Origin: Dolomedes plantarius
Taxonomy: Eukaryota > Arthropoda > Arachnida > Araneae > Dolomedidae
Direction: 5' to 3'
Assembly: GCA_907164885.2 (NCBI GenBank)
Contig: OU015503.1
Coordinates: forward strand, 62,232,720-62,296,719
DNA: 64,000 nt
The notes under the pieces were generated by a model. It saw only the letters and a list, made by a program, of their open reading frames with translations. It was not told where the DNA came from and ran no database searches. Shown piece by piece: positions 47,764-59,447 of this stretch. The number at the start of each line of letters is the position of its first letter. The stretch's first letter is position 1. A program made the translations under genes and the position numbers.

Positions 47764-50085
47764 CAGTGATACCTCGGTTTACGAACAATTGCAGATGCGC
47801 TGCCATCTGGTGATATGCGATGCATATCACCAGATGGCAGCACATCTGCAATTCACAATTGTTTCGGTTCGCGAACAGTCCACATGTCAAGCTCGGTTGG
47901 GCTTTCTCTAGCATAGCTCAAACAGTCGTTGCTCATGAATTTAACAAATTTTTTTGTAGATATTTTTATTTAAACTAGCCCTGTATATGGCTTCGAAGAA
48001 AATGGCAAGAGCAAGTGATGTTACTAGCAGTAAACCTATCCTAACTATTCAGAAAAATAAGGAAATGATAGCTAAACATGAGAATGGTGTGCGTGTTTCT
48101 AATCTCACCACGCAATTTGGGTTGGCGAAGTTTACCATTTGTACTATTCTGAAAAACAAAAAGGCAATAAAAGCAGCTGATGTGGCTAAAGGAGTGACTG
48201 TTTTTTCAAAGCAAAGGCCTCAATTTATAGAAAAATTAGGAAAACTATTGCGTGTGTGGATACGAGAAAAAGAGCTTTCTGGTGATAGTATTAGTGAGGC
48301 TTTAATATGCGAAAAGGCTGAGAAGTTGCACAGTGATTTGTAGCTAAAACACCAAGTAGTTAATGGTGTTGAATGTGAAGATTTTAAAACCAGTGGATGC
48401 TGGTTTGAGTAATTCCGCAAGCGAAGTTGAATTCATAGTGATCTAGGCATGGAGACTGCAAGTTCAGATAAAAGGACGCCAGATGAATATGATGATGGAT
48501 TTAAAAAGTTTGTGGAGAGTGAAGGCTACATGCCAAAACAAGTTTTGAACTTTCATGAAATAGGATTGTTTAGAGAAAAAATGCCAAGAAGAACCCAAAT
48601 CTCCAAAGAGGAGAACGCACCACCACAGCACAACCCTATAAAGGACAGGCTTACAAATTTTATTGTGTGCTAATGCAAGTGGTGATTGTAAAATCGAGCC
48701 ACCTTTTAGTTTACCACTCTGAAAATCCTCGTGCATTCAAGAAAAATAATCTGATGAAGTCTAAACTGCTTGTAATGTGGAGAGAAAATGCTACTAAAGC
48801 CTGGGTAAAAAGAGTCATTTTAATGGATTGGATTGTTGAGGTCATCTCTCCAGCTGTCAAGAAAAAACTTGGGGAGAATGGTTTGCCCTAGAAGAATCTT
48901 CTCATCATAGATAACGCTCCTGCTCATCCTCCAGATCTTGAAAAAGACCTGGACGTCAAGTATAACTTCATTAACGTCAAATTTCTACCATCCAACACAA
49001 CTCCTTTGCTTCAGATTATGGACCAGCAGGTTATTTATAATTTTTAAAAATTGTATTTCATAGCACTCTTTCCAAGGTATTTTCAAGTCACATATGACAC
49101 CTATTTGACCCTGAGAGATTTTTGGAAGGAGCACATCGTCCCCCTGCATCCTCATATGCTCAACTGCATCAACATTATTGATAAGGCCTGGAGGGGGAGG
49201 GGTTCTTATCGTACCTGGCAGTCTGTCTGGAAGAAAATTCGGCCAACTGGTGTGGCAGAGAGATACTTCGAGGGCTTTGAAGAGGAACAAATCGAAAGTG
49301 TGGATGAGATAGTGTCCACTGGCAAAAGTATGGGTTTGGAAGTCGACTGTAAAGATGTGGAGAAGCTGGTGGAAGAACACAGCGAAGAACTCACCACAAA
49401 AGAACTTGTTGAGCTGCAGAGTCAACAAGTGAACGCTATCCAGGAAGAGTATTTATCAAAGAAAGACAATCATAGGGATAAAGTTTCCATTGCCATGATA
49501 AAAGAAATTTGCAGCAAATGGAGTGAAATACAGGAATTTATTGAAAAGCATCACCCTAATAAATATGTGACCAAGAGAGCCGTTAATATTCTAAATGACA
49601 ATGTGATGCTCCACTTCTGCAAAATTCTTCGGAAAAGCAAAAGACAAATTTCTTTGGATCGGTTTCGTGTGTCAAAATCAGCTAGTGAGATTGAAAGTAG
49701 ACGAAGAGAAAAAACACTTAAAATCAGAATTGCCTAGTGATATTACGGAAAATGACTTACCTTCCAAGCAGTAAAATATGAAGTCTTCCCTTCCTTTTCA
49801 ACAATCAACCATCTGCACCAGCCATTATCCACTACAAAGCTAAAACGCTGTACTGAACAATTATCACGTGTTTGTTCTTCATAATAAAACCTATTTTCAT
49901 TTATTTTCACCATTTCTTTATAACTGAACCCATAAAAACAAGGTAAAAATAACTGTGTTCTAGGGGGTGGACGGATTAATTCTTCATCCGTTAATTTACA
50001 TGGAAAAACTGATTCGGTTTACAAAAGTTTCGGTTCGTGAACCAAGTCTGGGAACGAATTATGTTCGTAAACCGAGGTACAACTG
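47764..50085 (+). mobile_element. pogo/Tigger-like element, near full length
   Basis: TIRs: left 'CAGTGATACCTCGGTTTACG', right (inverse) 'CAGTTGTACCTCGGTTTACG', both continuing AAC. TA flanks and TA microsatellites on both sides. 2322 bp, the size expected of an autonomous Tigger. A local inverted pair around 47790-47855 (CAGATG.GCTGCCATCTGGTGATATGC) lies just inside the left TIR. Confidence 0.93.
47987..49737 (+). pseudogene. Tigger transposase, broken
   Basis: Starts 'MASKKMARASDVTSSKPILT'; the N-terminal psq/CENP-B-type HTH is legible ('GLAKFTICTILKNKKAI'). After TAG at 48341 the frame is lost and resumes near 48449 ('DDGFKKFVESEG'). The first catalytic motif reads 'LNFHEIGLFREKMPRRT' where relatives have Asp-Glu-Thr, so Asp became His. 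A frameshift lies near 48690, a stop at 48889, then 'LLIIDNAPAHPPDL' (second Asp) and 'LPSNTTPLLQIMDQQVI' (third Asp) are intact. A stop at 49045 precedes the long open C-terminal part (49051-49737). Several stops and frameshifts plus the lost first acid make it inactive. Confidence 0.92.
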
Positions 50086-50130
50086 TATATATATATATAT
50101 ATATATATATCTGTGTGTGTTTGTGTGTTT
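50086..50130. repeat. (TA)n(TG)n microsatellite
   Basis: Between the Tigger right end and the MITE at 50131; mirrored by (AC)n(TA)n at 50555-50640. Confidence 0.9.
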
Positions 50131-50550
50131 AATAATCATAATATATTATAATTATTATGCTATACATTGATCCATATGTGACCAATAGTTTATAAGTTAC
50201 ACGAGTGTTTTTGAAATTTTGTTTTTTAACAAATTATGTATCAACAGATATTTATAAACATGCAAGTTTTCTATAAAGCAAACTCTTTAGGGATCGATCT
50301 GCTCTTAAACTTTCCAAAAATGATAATTTGCAAAAAAAAAAAAAAATTATTTAAAACAAAACAATTTTTTATTACTTGAAATATGATTAAAATTTTAGTA
50401 ACAAAATTGAAAATATTCCAAAGAAAAATCTGTGATATCAATTTCAAAAGACGATAAAATTTTACAAATTGACACATCGTAACTTTATAAACTAATGGTT
50501 AGTTAGGGATGAAATTATGGCATAATATTTATATATATTATGATCTTATT
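50131..50550. mobile_element. MITE family D, copy 1
   Basis: About 75 bp of inverted terminal similarity: left 'AATAATCATAATATATTATA', 'ATTATGC' and 'AGTTTATAAGTTAC', mirrored by 'GTAACTTTATAAACT', 'GCATAATATTTATA' and 'ATTATGATCTTATT'. The core 'GCAAACTCTTTAGG' and 'TTAAACTTTCCAAAAAT' recurs at 56440-56805. Noncoding; contains a 15-nt A run. Confidence 0.75.
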
Positions 50551-50554
50551 GAAA

Positions 50555-50567
50555 GGACACACACACA

Positions 50568-50650
<83 letters not shown>

Positions 50651-50662
50651 ATATATATATAT
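50555..50662. repeat. (AC)n(TA)n microsatellite
   Basis: Simple repeat between the two MITEs. Confidence 0.95.
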
Positions 50663-51322
50663 TAGATAGTTGAAAAATAACAAACTATAGGGGAAGTTGA
50701 GACATAATAATACAGTAAACCCAGATATCAATACGGTAAAATAGATAAGTATTAAAACAGAAAGGAAATGGAGGTGTTATAGTTGATGACTGGAGGGATT
50801 TGTGACCCCCCATCCCCGGTTAAACATGTTTAATTTACGGAAAACACTCCCGGCGGTCGGGTACCACACCAAAACCTTATAGATAAAAAAGAGTGAAAAC
50901 AATTAAAGTGAGACAAACAAATTAAACCATAGGTTATCATTAAATAATATTAATTAAAACGCTAAGAAACTAAATAAATAAAAATAATAAAAATAAAAAT
51001 AAACATAAAATACATCAATACATTTAAAGACATACCACCTCACCAAGCCAGCGTCACGACTCACCAACACACACACTTTTATAGTCAAAAATAAGGTATT
51101 ACTGTTGCCATTTTGGTGTTGTAGCCGACCACCGGGAGTGTTTTCCGGAAATAAAACATGTTTAACCGGGGATGGGGTTACACAACTCCCTCCAGTCATC
51201 AACTATAACACCCCCATTTCCTTACTGTTTTAGTACTTATCCATTTTATCGTATTGATATCTGGGTTTACTGTATTATTATGTCTCAACTTCCCCTATAG
51301 TTTGTTATTTTTCAACTATCTA
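50663..51322. mobile_element. Foldback MITE with ~205-bp inverted repeats
   Basis: Starts TAGATAGTTGAAAAATAAC and ends with its inverse. Arms 50663-50868 and 51117-51322 match almost base for base ('CTATAGGGGAAGTTGAGACA', 'GGTTAAACATGTTTAATTT'-like, 'AACACTCCCGGYGGTCGG'). The 250-bp centre is AT-rich and noncoding. Confidence 0.92.
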
Positions 51323-51430
51323 ATATTATGTAATAAAAATTTGTGAGCAGCTTAGCGCCTAAATTTTATTTACGCTTTCTTAATTAGCCTTTTACCAGAA
51401 TTATTAAAATTCTCTATTTACATTTGTAAG

Positions 51431-51479
<49 letters not shown>
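51323..51479. repeat. AT-rich spacer and (TA)n microsatellite
   Basis: The TA array at 51433-51479 abuts Tc1 element 5. Confidence 0.85.
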
Positions 51480-51482
<3 letters not shown>

Positions 51483-52894
51483 TGCTGGCCACCCAAATTG
51501 CAACACCAAGAAAGACAAGAAATATCACAACAAAATTTATTTTGTAGATAACATGTTGACCAAGTATCAAATCATTAAATTTATAGACTTCTGTGAAGTG
51601 TGGTTCCTGCAAAAATCAGTAGCCTGAGTAGCCGCCATTGTTGGAGATCACCCCTGGCATTGATTGACCCCTCGGCATTGATTCAAAGAGACTTTGGATG
51701 AGTTCTTGGGGTACAGCAGACCAAGCAGCTTCCACACGTTGCCAAAGTTGATCTGCTGTGGCAACTGGGGATCGAATCTGGGTCAATCGTAGAGCAACCA
51801 TGTACCACATGTTTTCTATCGGCGAAAGATCCGGAGAGCGAGGCGGCCAGGGAAGCAATTCAATCTGGCGATTGACGAAGAACCGTTGGACAATGCGTGC
51901 CACGAGTGGTCGCGCATTATCCTGTTGAAATATGGCTGTGGGCAAGCCCGGAAGGTAAGGAAGGACAACTGGCTCCAACACCTCGGAGATGTAGCGCTGG
52001 CTGTTTTAAAGTACCGGCAATGCGTACTAGAGGTGTGCGAGAGTGATATCCAATACCGCCCCATACCATAATACCCTGTGCAGGACCAGTGTGACGGTGC
52101 ATAACGCAGCTGTTAAGCATCCTCTCTTCACGGTGTCTCCGAATGCGACCATCGTGGTGTTGCAGACAGAAGCGTGACTCGTCAGTAAAGAAAATTTCAT
52201 TCCATTCTGCCGTCCACATCCTTCTGTCATCGCACCATTGGCGGCGGAGACGTCTGCGGTTCTGCGTCAAGGGTAGACAAAGCAATGGACGTCTTGCGTC
52301 AAAGCAATGGACCACTCTGCTGTAAACGGCGTCGAATGGTACGCGCAGACACTGGATGATGCGTTACAGACTGCATGTGCTGTGCTATGGTTCGTGATGT
52401 GACTGAGCGATCCGTCACTGCCATGCGCACAATTTGCCTGTCATCACGTGAAGTAGTGAGCTGAGGCGGATGCGATCGAACACGCCAGTCCGTCGTACCC
52501 TCCTGCATCCAACGATCATATATCCGCATTACAGTTGTTTAGTTTCGTCCAACACGACTACCGATTTCCCTGAAAGATAATCCACAAACTCGGTAGGCCA
52601 CTATTCTTCGTCTGTCGAACTCGGATACTTGATCAAAAGATGATCGCTGTTTTCGACGAGGCACAATTGATCGTTTTTTTTGAAAAAACCACAAGAAAAA
52701 CACAATTGCCGAACTTGAAATCGTCGAAATCTCCAAGCCTTAAATAGCGCTTTGAAGTGGCGCCACAGGCGCGCATGATGTGCGTCTGCGCTGAAATTCT
52801 AATCATTTGCATATCTCACCTCCGCTAATGCATGTTGTAAATTTCATGTTATTTGCATGTTTCTTTCAGGGTGTTGCATTTACATTGGCCAGCA

Positions 52895-52897
<3 letters not shown>
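51480..52897 (-). mobile_element. Tc1-like element 5
   Basis: Ends 'CACTGCTGGCCACCCAAATT' and inverse 'CACTGCTGGCCAATGTAAAT', continuing GCAACACC; TA flanks. Same family as the Gypsy-split element 4, in opposite orientation and without its internal deletion. Confidence 0.94.
51616..52664 (-). pseudogene. Tc1 (DD34E) transposase, broken
   Basis: The expected start codon is GTG ('VPRRKQRSSFDQVSEFDRRR'), probably a mutated ATG. A stop follows 'IGSRVGRN' near 52540, then 'MRIYDRWMQEG', and a 22-bp local duplication at 52268-52311 ('CAAAGCAATGGACGTCTTGC...') shifts the frame. Catalytic residues are all legible: 'FFTDESRFCLQ', 'IFQQDNARPLVAR' (His of the usual RPH is Leu) and 'SPDLSPIENMW', 34 residues apart. 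Another frame slip lies near 51985. The C-terminus carries a small insertion, 'SMPRGQSMPGVISNNGG'. Confidence 0.9.
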
Positions 52898-52931
<34 letters not shown>

Positions 52932-52955
52932 TAGATCGATAAATATAGATATATA
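52898..52955. repeat. (TA)n / (GATA)n microsatellite
   Basis: Between Tc1 element 5 and the next element. Confidence 0.92.
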
Positions 52956-53920
52956 CATAAACCGCCGGATTTTTATGAAACTGACACTACTCAGAGCCAC
53001 CTGTAGCGCGATCTATCAGCCGGAATTCCACCAAAATTGATAGAGGGACTAAGGACGACACAGGAAAGAGTTTCCATAAAAAAGAAATAGTTCCAATAAT
53101 CGACAATAGGGGAAGATATCGCCGAGGGGGCCGATTGGGTCAGTTGTTATAGGCGCACCCGAGAATTTGCATAAAACGTAAGTAAAACATCAAAATGCAA
53201 ATTCATGACTGCGTAGTCAACAGCAGCGCCAGTATATTGGGTCATAAATATCGGTGCGGAATCTGTTGCGTCATAGCTTTAGAGAAGAAAAGGGTCATCA
53301 GTCGCTTTTTTCAATTTGTAAGACCACCTCGCGCCCCAGATCTAACCCCTGAGACTTCTTTCTGTGGGTTATTCAAAGTCCAAGGTGTATATTGGTCAAG
53401 AGTCCAACATGGCGGCCCTAAAGGGCAACTTATCCCGGACTGTGAAGAACATTCCTGGTGATATGTTACGTTCAGCCGTTGAGAACTTAGTGTACATGTT
53501 GCAATGGGTCGTCTACCAGGATGGAGGTCACATTGAAGGACGGAGAAGTGAATTTGTTGCATAACGCGGTGTTGAAGTGAAAATTTTTGTTATTCATTTG
53601 TCTGCTTATTACAACTTTTTCGGTATTCACACTAAAATCGTAAACGCCCTTATCTTTATAGACCGAAATCACTGCTGTCGACTAAGTAGTCATGAATTTG
53701 CATTTTGATGTTTTACTTGCGTTTTGAGCAAATTCTTGGGTGCGCCGACAATAACAACGCCATATCTTCCCCTATCGGTGACTCTCGGAACTATTTTTTT
53801 TCTTTTCTTTTCAACTCTTCCCCATGTCGTCCTCAGTCTCTCTATCAATTTTCGTGGAATTCCGGTTGATAGATCGCGCTACTGATGGCTCTGAGTAGTG
53901 TCAGTTAAAAAAAATTCCCC

Positions 53921-53923
<3 letters not shown>
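52956..53923 (+). mobile_element. Mariner derivative with ~240-bp inverted repeats
   Basis: Left 'AACTGACACTACTCAGAGCC' at 52979 is mirrored at 53888-53908. Inverted similarity extends through 'GCGCGATCTATCA', 'AATTGATAGAG', 'GGGGAAGATAT' and 'CATCAAAATGCAAATTCATG' to 53208 and 53690. The outermost ~25 bp differ between the ends. TA borders both sides. Confidence 0.85.
53320..53564 (+). pseudogene. C-terminal remnant of a DUF4817-type mariner transposase
   Basis: 'RPPRAPDLTPETSFCGLFKV' resembles the third-acid block (relatives: PDLTP.DFFLWG..K), here without a clear acid at the catalytic place. After a frameshift near 53400, 'LKGNLSRTVKNIPGDMLRSA' and 'YQDGGHIEGRR' match the C-terminal helices and GGHIE motif. 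Only the last ~80 residues survive, between the long inverted repeats. Confidence 0.7.
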
Positions 53924-53991
<68 letters not shown>

Positions 53992-54003
53992 TGTGTGTGT
54001 GTA
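53924..54003. repeat. (TA)n(TG)n microsatellite
   Basis: Abuts the mariner derivative. Confidence 0.95.
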
Positions 54004-54530
54004 ATGCCTTATCTATGGGGAACAATTGTGAGAACCTTAAGCGGGGGGTTTTGGCTTAGAGAAAATAGGAATTAGCAATTAAATACTATTAATTTACGAG
54101 ATATCGTGATAAAAGCATCGCGGAGAAAATAGATTACAGGGTATGACTTGATTGACAGCTATAACTCTGCCCGGGCCTCATCTTCGGTGCAAACGTAACA
54201 AGGCTCTTGTGGGCATGCGCGGTATTTCTAGAAGTTGAAAAAAAGGGTTGAAATATTCAGCGACAATGGGATTATTGACTAGGAAAGACGGGCTGCTCGG
54301 CAGGCACGCATTTTGGATAGGGGTGGGACTAAATTAATTTTATTAATGGAGTGGAGCTTTAGAGTTTGATTAATAAATATATTTTGGATATTGAATGGTG
54401 TGATGTTGTTGCCACTCGCCACATCTGACTGCTGGTAGAAGAAGATGGAAAATTTTCGGGAGTCGACTGCATTTGTAATCTAAGAGGAGTCCGGACTACA
54501 TGGTTTAAAATGGGCATGAAGAACGAGCTC

Positions 54531-54532
<2 letters not shown>
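54004..54532. other. Unassigned tract, possible solo LTR
   Basis: 'TGTGAGAACCTTAAGCGGGG' at 54027 resembles the TGTGAGAA start of the Gypsy 2 LTR, and a GC-richer middle is followed by an AATAAATATATT stretch near 54373. No partner LTR, target duplication or matching end is found. Confidence 0.3.
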
Positions 54533-54565
<33 letters not shown>

Positions 54566-54577
54566 TATATATATATA

Positions 54578-54654
<77 letters not shown>
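54533..54654. repeat. (TA)n microsatellite
   Basis: Abuts the 5' end of Helitron 3. Confidence 0.96.
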
Positions 54655-54655
<1 letters not shown>

Positions 54656-55748
54656 CTTATATATATATTTCTTCTGTCCGTGTGTATGTAACTGAACTCC
54701 TCCTAAACGACTGGACTGATTTTTATGAAATTTTGTGTGTGCAATTTAGTTGATTCGAGAATGGTTTAGATTCACAATTTGATCCGATAGAATATGTTTT
54801 TATATTTTTAATTAATTAATAAAAAACCAACAATTTGTAAGGGGGTGCGTCCGGTAAATGGAAGCTGTTACAGTTTGTGAAATCACCCCTCTAGATAATG
54901 GCGTCCACGTTAGGTTTAGTTAGCAAAAAGCGAGCGAAAAAATAAAAATAAATAAAATCAAAAAGTTTCAAGTCATATATTAGACCAGAATAATAAATGA
55001 AAATAATAATCTTTCAAGTCAGATTTTATACTCTAAAATGGATCAGATCTAACGGCATATTGATACTCTCGACACGCGATGGAAAATTCGAATCAACCAC
55101 GTTTAAGTGACACGAGATTTTTTTTAATCGCTACTGCAATCCTCCTCGCCTATATCTTTGTGTCTATTGAAGAGCTAAAGACTAAGCTTCTATCCTGCTA
55201 ACTTATTTCTGACTAAAAACTCCTCTGACATGTATAATCACCAGCCCTCAACAACTTTCTAATAGCGAATATGTTTTACTTTACCCACTAGAACACCGTG
55301 TCATCGTGGCGTATTCGGAAGGTCGCCAATTTGGAAAGTACCATGCTCTCGACCCGGGTTCGAATCCAGAGTTGTGTAAATTTTGCTAGACCTGTTATTT
55401 CAGCTTTTTTTTAAGGCTTTTTTATTTCAGCTTTTATTTTATTATTTTTCAATTTTAATTTTCTTAAATTATTATTTTTATTTATTTTTATTTTTTCAGT
55501 TTTTTTATGATGAAATACCGAATATAGCTGAAATCTGAGGAGTTTATTATACATTTATACATTTTTAATTGGGTTTTCATATTATTAATATGTATAACAT
55601 TTCGTATGCTTTTTTTTGTATGTTATTTATACTGTGTTAATTTTTAAATTGATTTTGGTTAACAAACATTCTTAAAATCCCGGGCATCACCGGGTACTTC
55701 AGCTAGAATTACAACGTTTGAACAGGACAACGTCTGTCGGGTCCGCTA

Positions 55749-55749
<1 letters not shown>
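54655..55749 (+). mobile_element. Helitron 3 with two consecutive 3' ends
   Basis: Begins TCTTATATATATATTTCTTC after an A; 'CTGTCCGTGTGTATG' and 'GAACTCCTCCTAAACG' follow, a common arthropod Helitron-like 5' end. A first terminus, hairpin CCCGGGCATCACCGGG plus 'TACTTCAGCTAG', is at 55679-55706. A second, hairpin-like ACAGGACAACGTCTGT plus 'CGGGTCCGCTAG' before T, ends at 55749. A tRNA-like stretch with perfect B box GGTTCGAATCC is at 55357-55367. No protein gene. Confidence 0.75.
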
Positions 55750-55981
<232 letters not shown>

Positions 55982-56439
55982 GTTGAAACAATAATGTAAA
56001 CTAGTGTAATATACTTCTGTTTTTTTGCTTGTATGCAGGATGGTGGAAAACACCTAGGAAAAAGCTCCGTGAAGAGATATATAATTCATTCATATCCTGT
56101 AAGGTGATACTAGATTCACAAATTCTAAGCAACCGCTGAAGAAACTATATTGTGTTTTGCACCATGACAACCTTTCTTAAAATATTCAAAACCGAGAGCA
56201 AATTTTTTTTTTTCCCATCCGGAAAATATTTTGAAGCTTATCGTATTTTTCCGAGTTCTCCGACGTCGCATTCAAATTTCTCTTTCAGAAATTCCAATAC
56301 CATTCTGGTTACATTCTCCAACCCAGGGTACGTGAGCATTTGTCCACGGCGAGGCGAATTCTCCGGCAAATATTTTCCAATATTTCCACCCAAAAGTTTA
56401 CTTTACTGAAAATATCAAAAGTCTGAATTATTATTCAGG
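55982..56439. other. Unannotated spacer
   Basis: An 85-codon ORF (56152-56409) shows no recognisable domain. Confidence 0.4.
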
Positions 56440-56815
56440 ACTTCAAAGTTATGGTTTTTTAAAAAACTTTTACTTATGTATCACTAGATATTTATAAAGG
56501 TAAAATTTTTTCTGCAAAGTAAACTCTTTAAAGGTCAAATATGCTGTTAAACTTTCTAAAAATTATAATACAAAAAAAATCAGTTAAATTCTATTTGTAA
56601 CAAATCCTGGGAAATTTTTTTGTTATTACTCAACATATAATAAAGAATTTCCTACTAAAACTAAGGATATTTGAATGAAAAACTCTCTAATATGAATTTA
56701 GAAGGACAATAAATTTAATAACTGTGCATATCGTAACTTATAAACTATTCGTTTCATATGGTAGAAATTATGGCATAATAGTTATAATATATTACGATCT
56801 TATTGAACACACACA
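56440..56815. mobile_element. MITE family D, copy 2
   Basis: Aligns in the same orientation with 50190-50560 ('AGATATTTATAAA', 'GTAAACTCTTTA', 'TTAAACTTTCTAAAAAT', 'CATATCGTAACTTATAAACT', 'TACGATCTTATTGAA'). It lacks the left inverted end and, like copy 1, ends in (AC)n then (TA)n. Confidence 0.7.
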
Positions 56816-56899
56816 CGAATATATATATATACAGGTGGTTATCAAAATAATGGAAACACCTATCAATATTAGTGGTGTTTATGAATGTGCTTCGTGTTC

Positions 56900-59447
56900 A
56901 CCCTTCGTATTATTTATTAGCAACGCTTTTAACTCAGTTAAGAAAGAAAGTATAATTAAACAATTGAAAAGATTGACATAAATTTGTATAGCATTATAGT
57001 TGATTATTTGGAAAACAGGAAAATAATATTGGCAAATAATGTGGATATGGATTATAATGTGAGCGTACCCCAGGGTTTTTCCCTGGGACCCATATTGTGG
57101 TTGATAGTCATTAACCCCCTGCTAGAGGATCAAAGCTGCGATGTGGGACAGCATATGCAAGCATTTGCTGACGATGTGCTAATTGCCATCAGAAGTCCAA
57201 CGATATACAGGTTTACAGAGTTGGCTGATGCAGTGTTAAATCAGTGCAATAGATGGGCCAATGAAAATGACTTGAGATTTAATATAAAGAAGTGTAGTTA
57301 TACCATAGTTACTCATAAAGGCGAAATTAGTAGGAGGCCCACAATGAAAATAGATAATCAGAGTATAAAATATAGCAAGGAGATAAATATTTGGGGATAA
57401 TGATAGATAAAGATTTAAACTTTACTGCGCACTTTCAAATGGTACAAGTAAAGGCGTTGAAAATTATTTATAAATTGACTCGTTATACAAAGAAGACATG
57501 AGGTCTGAAGGCTGACATAATAAAAGAAATCTATCAAGTTGTAATTCAAAAGGTGATACTTTATGGGGTGCAGATATGGTACAAAAAAAAATTGAGAGAA
57601 TAAATAAAAAAATTTAAACAAATACAAAGGCCATTTCTATTGGGGATTACACATTGTTATAAGACGGTATCGACAGATGCGCTGGCTGTATTGGCGGGGT
57701 GTCTGCCTTTAGACATCAAAGCTAAAAGTGAAAAGGATTTATATTAGATTTTATATGGGGAAGCTGTGATGAAATATGAAGGTATATGCTATAAGACAGA
57801 AAATTGTGAGGTTAAATATAATCCATTTAAGAACATTAAGGAATTATATGCTATAGAGTGGACTTGTGATAGGAGGCCCAGGACGGACATAGAGTTCTTC
57901 ACTGATGGCTCGCGAAAAAATGGCAGGAAGGGCTCGGGAGTGGTCTGTTATGAGAACGAGGTGGAAAATAAGATTATCATGGAAAGGTTGTCTGATAATG
58001 GAAGTTCTTATGCAGCAGAAATTAGAGCCATATATATGGCCCTGCGCGATGCCAAGAACAGTAATAGAATGGAAATAGATTTGTATACTGATTCTTTGAG
58101 TGCTTTACAAGCCCTGGAAGTGGTAGATTGCAGGAGTAATTCCGTGGAAGAGATTAAGAGTATAATAAGAGAAGGGGGAATAATGCCACACTTTCATTGG
58201 GGTAAGGCCCATGTAGGCATACTAAGGAATGAGAGAGCAGATGAAGTGGCCAGGGATGCCACGGAATTGGAACATATTAATACCAGTATTAAATGGCAGA
58301 AAGTCCAGGTTAAGAATATCGTAACTACAGAGGCCATTCGTGACTGGCAAGATAGGTGGGACAGGTCAAAGGTAGGAAGGCCAGTATATGAAATATATCC
58401 CAAGGTTAGCTTTAAGGGGACTCACGACCCTTAAGTCGGGGAAATAAGGCATATTTTCATACTTTTTGACTCTTTGTAACTATTTCAATTTTCTCCCAAT
58501 TTTTCCAAATTTTATGTATATGATAAATTTACATATTTATTTTAATAAACAAATTTTCAACTCTAAAAATAATTTTAAATATTTTTTTAAAAAATGCTTT
58601 AGATATACCTTGTTTTTTAAGTATTTTTATTGTATACTGGCTTGCGCGCAGAACTAGGAAATTAATTTTACACTTAAATGTATAATTCCTGTTTTATATT
58701 TAAAATAAATAATTCAAAATACAATTTAACATAAAAAATTCAACATTAAAATATTTTTTCAATTTTTTTAAAACTGCTCAAAATATGCTTTAAAATTTCC
58801 TTGAATTTTTGCATTAATTTACCCCTGAAAAAATAACAAAATGTGCAGTGATTGCAATAATTCTAGTTCAGACGCAATAAAATAACATGATTATGCAGTG
58901 ATAAAAATTTCATGGAATCATGTTTCATAGTTTTTGAGATATCAGTTGCGGAATGATGCAAAATTACATTTTGAGAAAAATGAGTTTAAAATTTTTCTTA
59001 CCAAAAACTTGATCAGTAATTAAATAGTTAGAATATCAATATCTCCGAAACTAATGCTCCGAAACTAACTTGCTTTATTTTGTTCAGAAATGATCAGGCT
59101 TTAACATATATTTTTTTCAAAATATCGAATGTTTTAAAGATTTAAGAGTAGTGAGTCCCCTTAAAAGGTTAAGCGCTGACTTTAAATTGAACCAAGCTAT
59201 CACCATACTTGGTTGTTTCGGTCTTTATCAGAATAGATTTCATAATAAAAGTAATTGCTGCCCTTGTGGTGCTGAACAATCTGTAAATCATTGCACAATG
59301 GATTGCCCGTTATTTGTCGAGTTCAGAAAGAATATGCCTACTAAATTTAGAAATTGGGATAAGCACAAATTATTTACAAATTTTTATAGTAAAAAATTGA
59401 TTAGTTACATTATGGATGTTCTTATGCAAATGCATTTCCCTGTTTGA
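56900..59447 (+). pseudogene. LINE ORF2 fragment: reverse transcriptase, RNase H and C-terminal zinc motif
   Basis: Truncated at RT motif A ('ISNAFNSVKKESIIKQL'), with a break at 56979. 56984-57400 then gives 'SVPQGFSLGPILWLIVINPL', the catalytic 'AFADDV' and 'LRFNIKKC'. Stops near 57400, 57500 and 57600 follow in the thumb region. 57766-58434 holds an RNase H with 'FFTDGSRKNG', 'AAEIRAIYMAL', 'LYTDSLSALQAL' and 'ADEVARDA', its acidic residues intact. The C-terminus resumes after the TTAA element: 'CCPCGAEQSVNHCTMDCPLF' (zinc motif) and ends 'MQMHFPV'. The presence of RNase H with a CCHC tail places it near R1/I/Jockey-type elements. The front of ORF2 (endonuclease) and ORF1 are absent. Confidence 0.9.
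58416..59160. mobile_element. TTAA-flanked MITE, relative of the Kolobok-like element
   Basis: Ends 'GGGGACTCACGACC' and inverse 'GGGGACTCACTACT', with TTAA at 58412-58415 and 59161-59164. Removing the element and one TTAA rejoins the LINE frame as 'KVSFKRLSADF' with no base lost, so both borders are exact. 745 bp, noncoding, same terminal GGGGACTC as 44996-46600. Confidence 0.92.

Noticed and set aside
48985..49428. 147-codon minus-strand ORF
   Set aside because: Antisense shadow of the Tigger transposase.
53195..53461. 88-codon ORF as an independent gene
   Set aside because: Part of it is the out-of-frame end of a mariner transposase, the rest lies in the inverted repeat.
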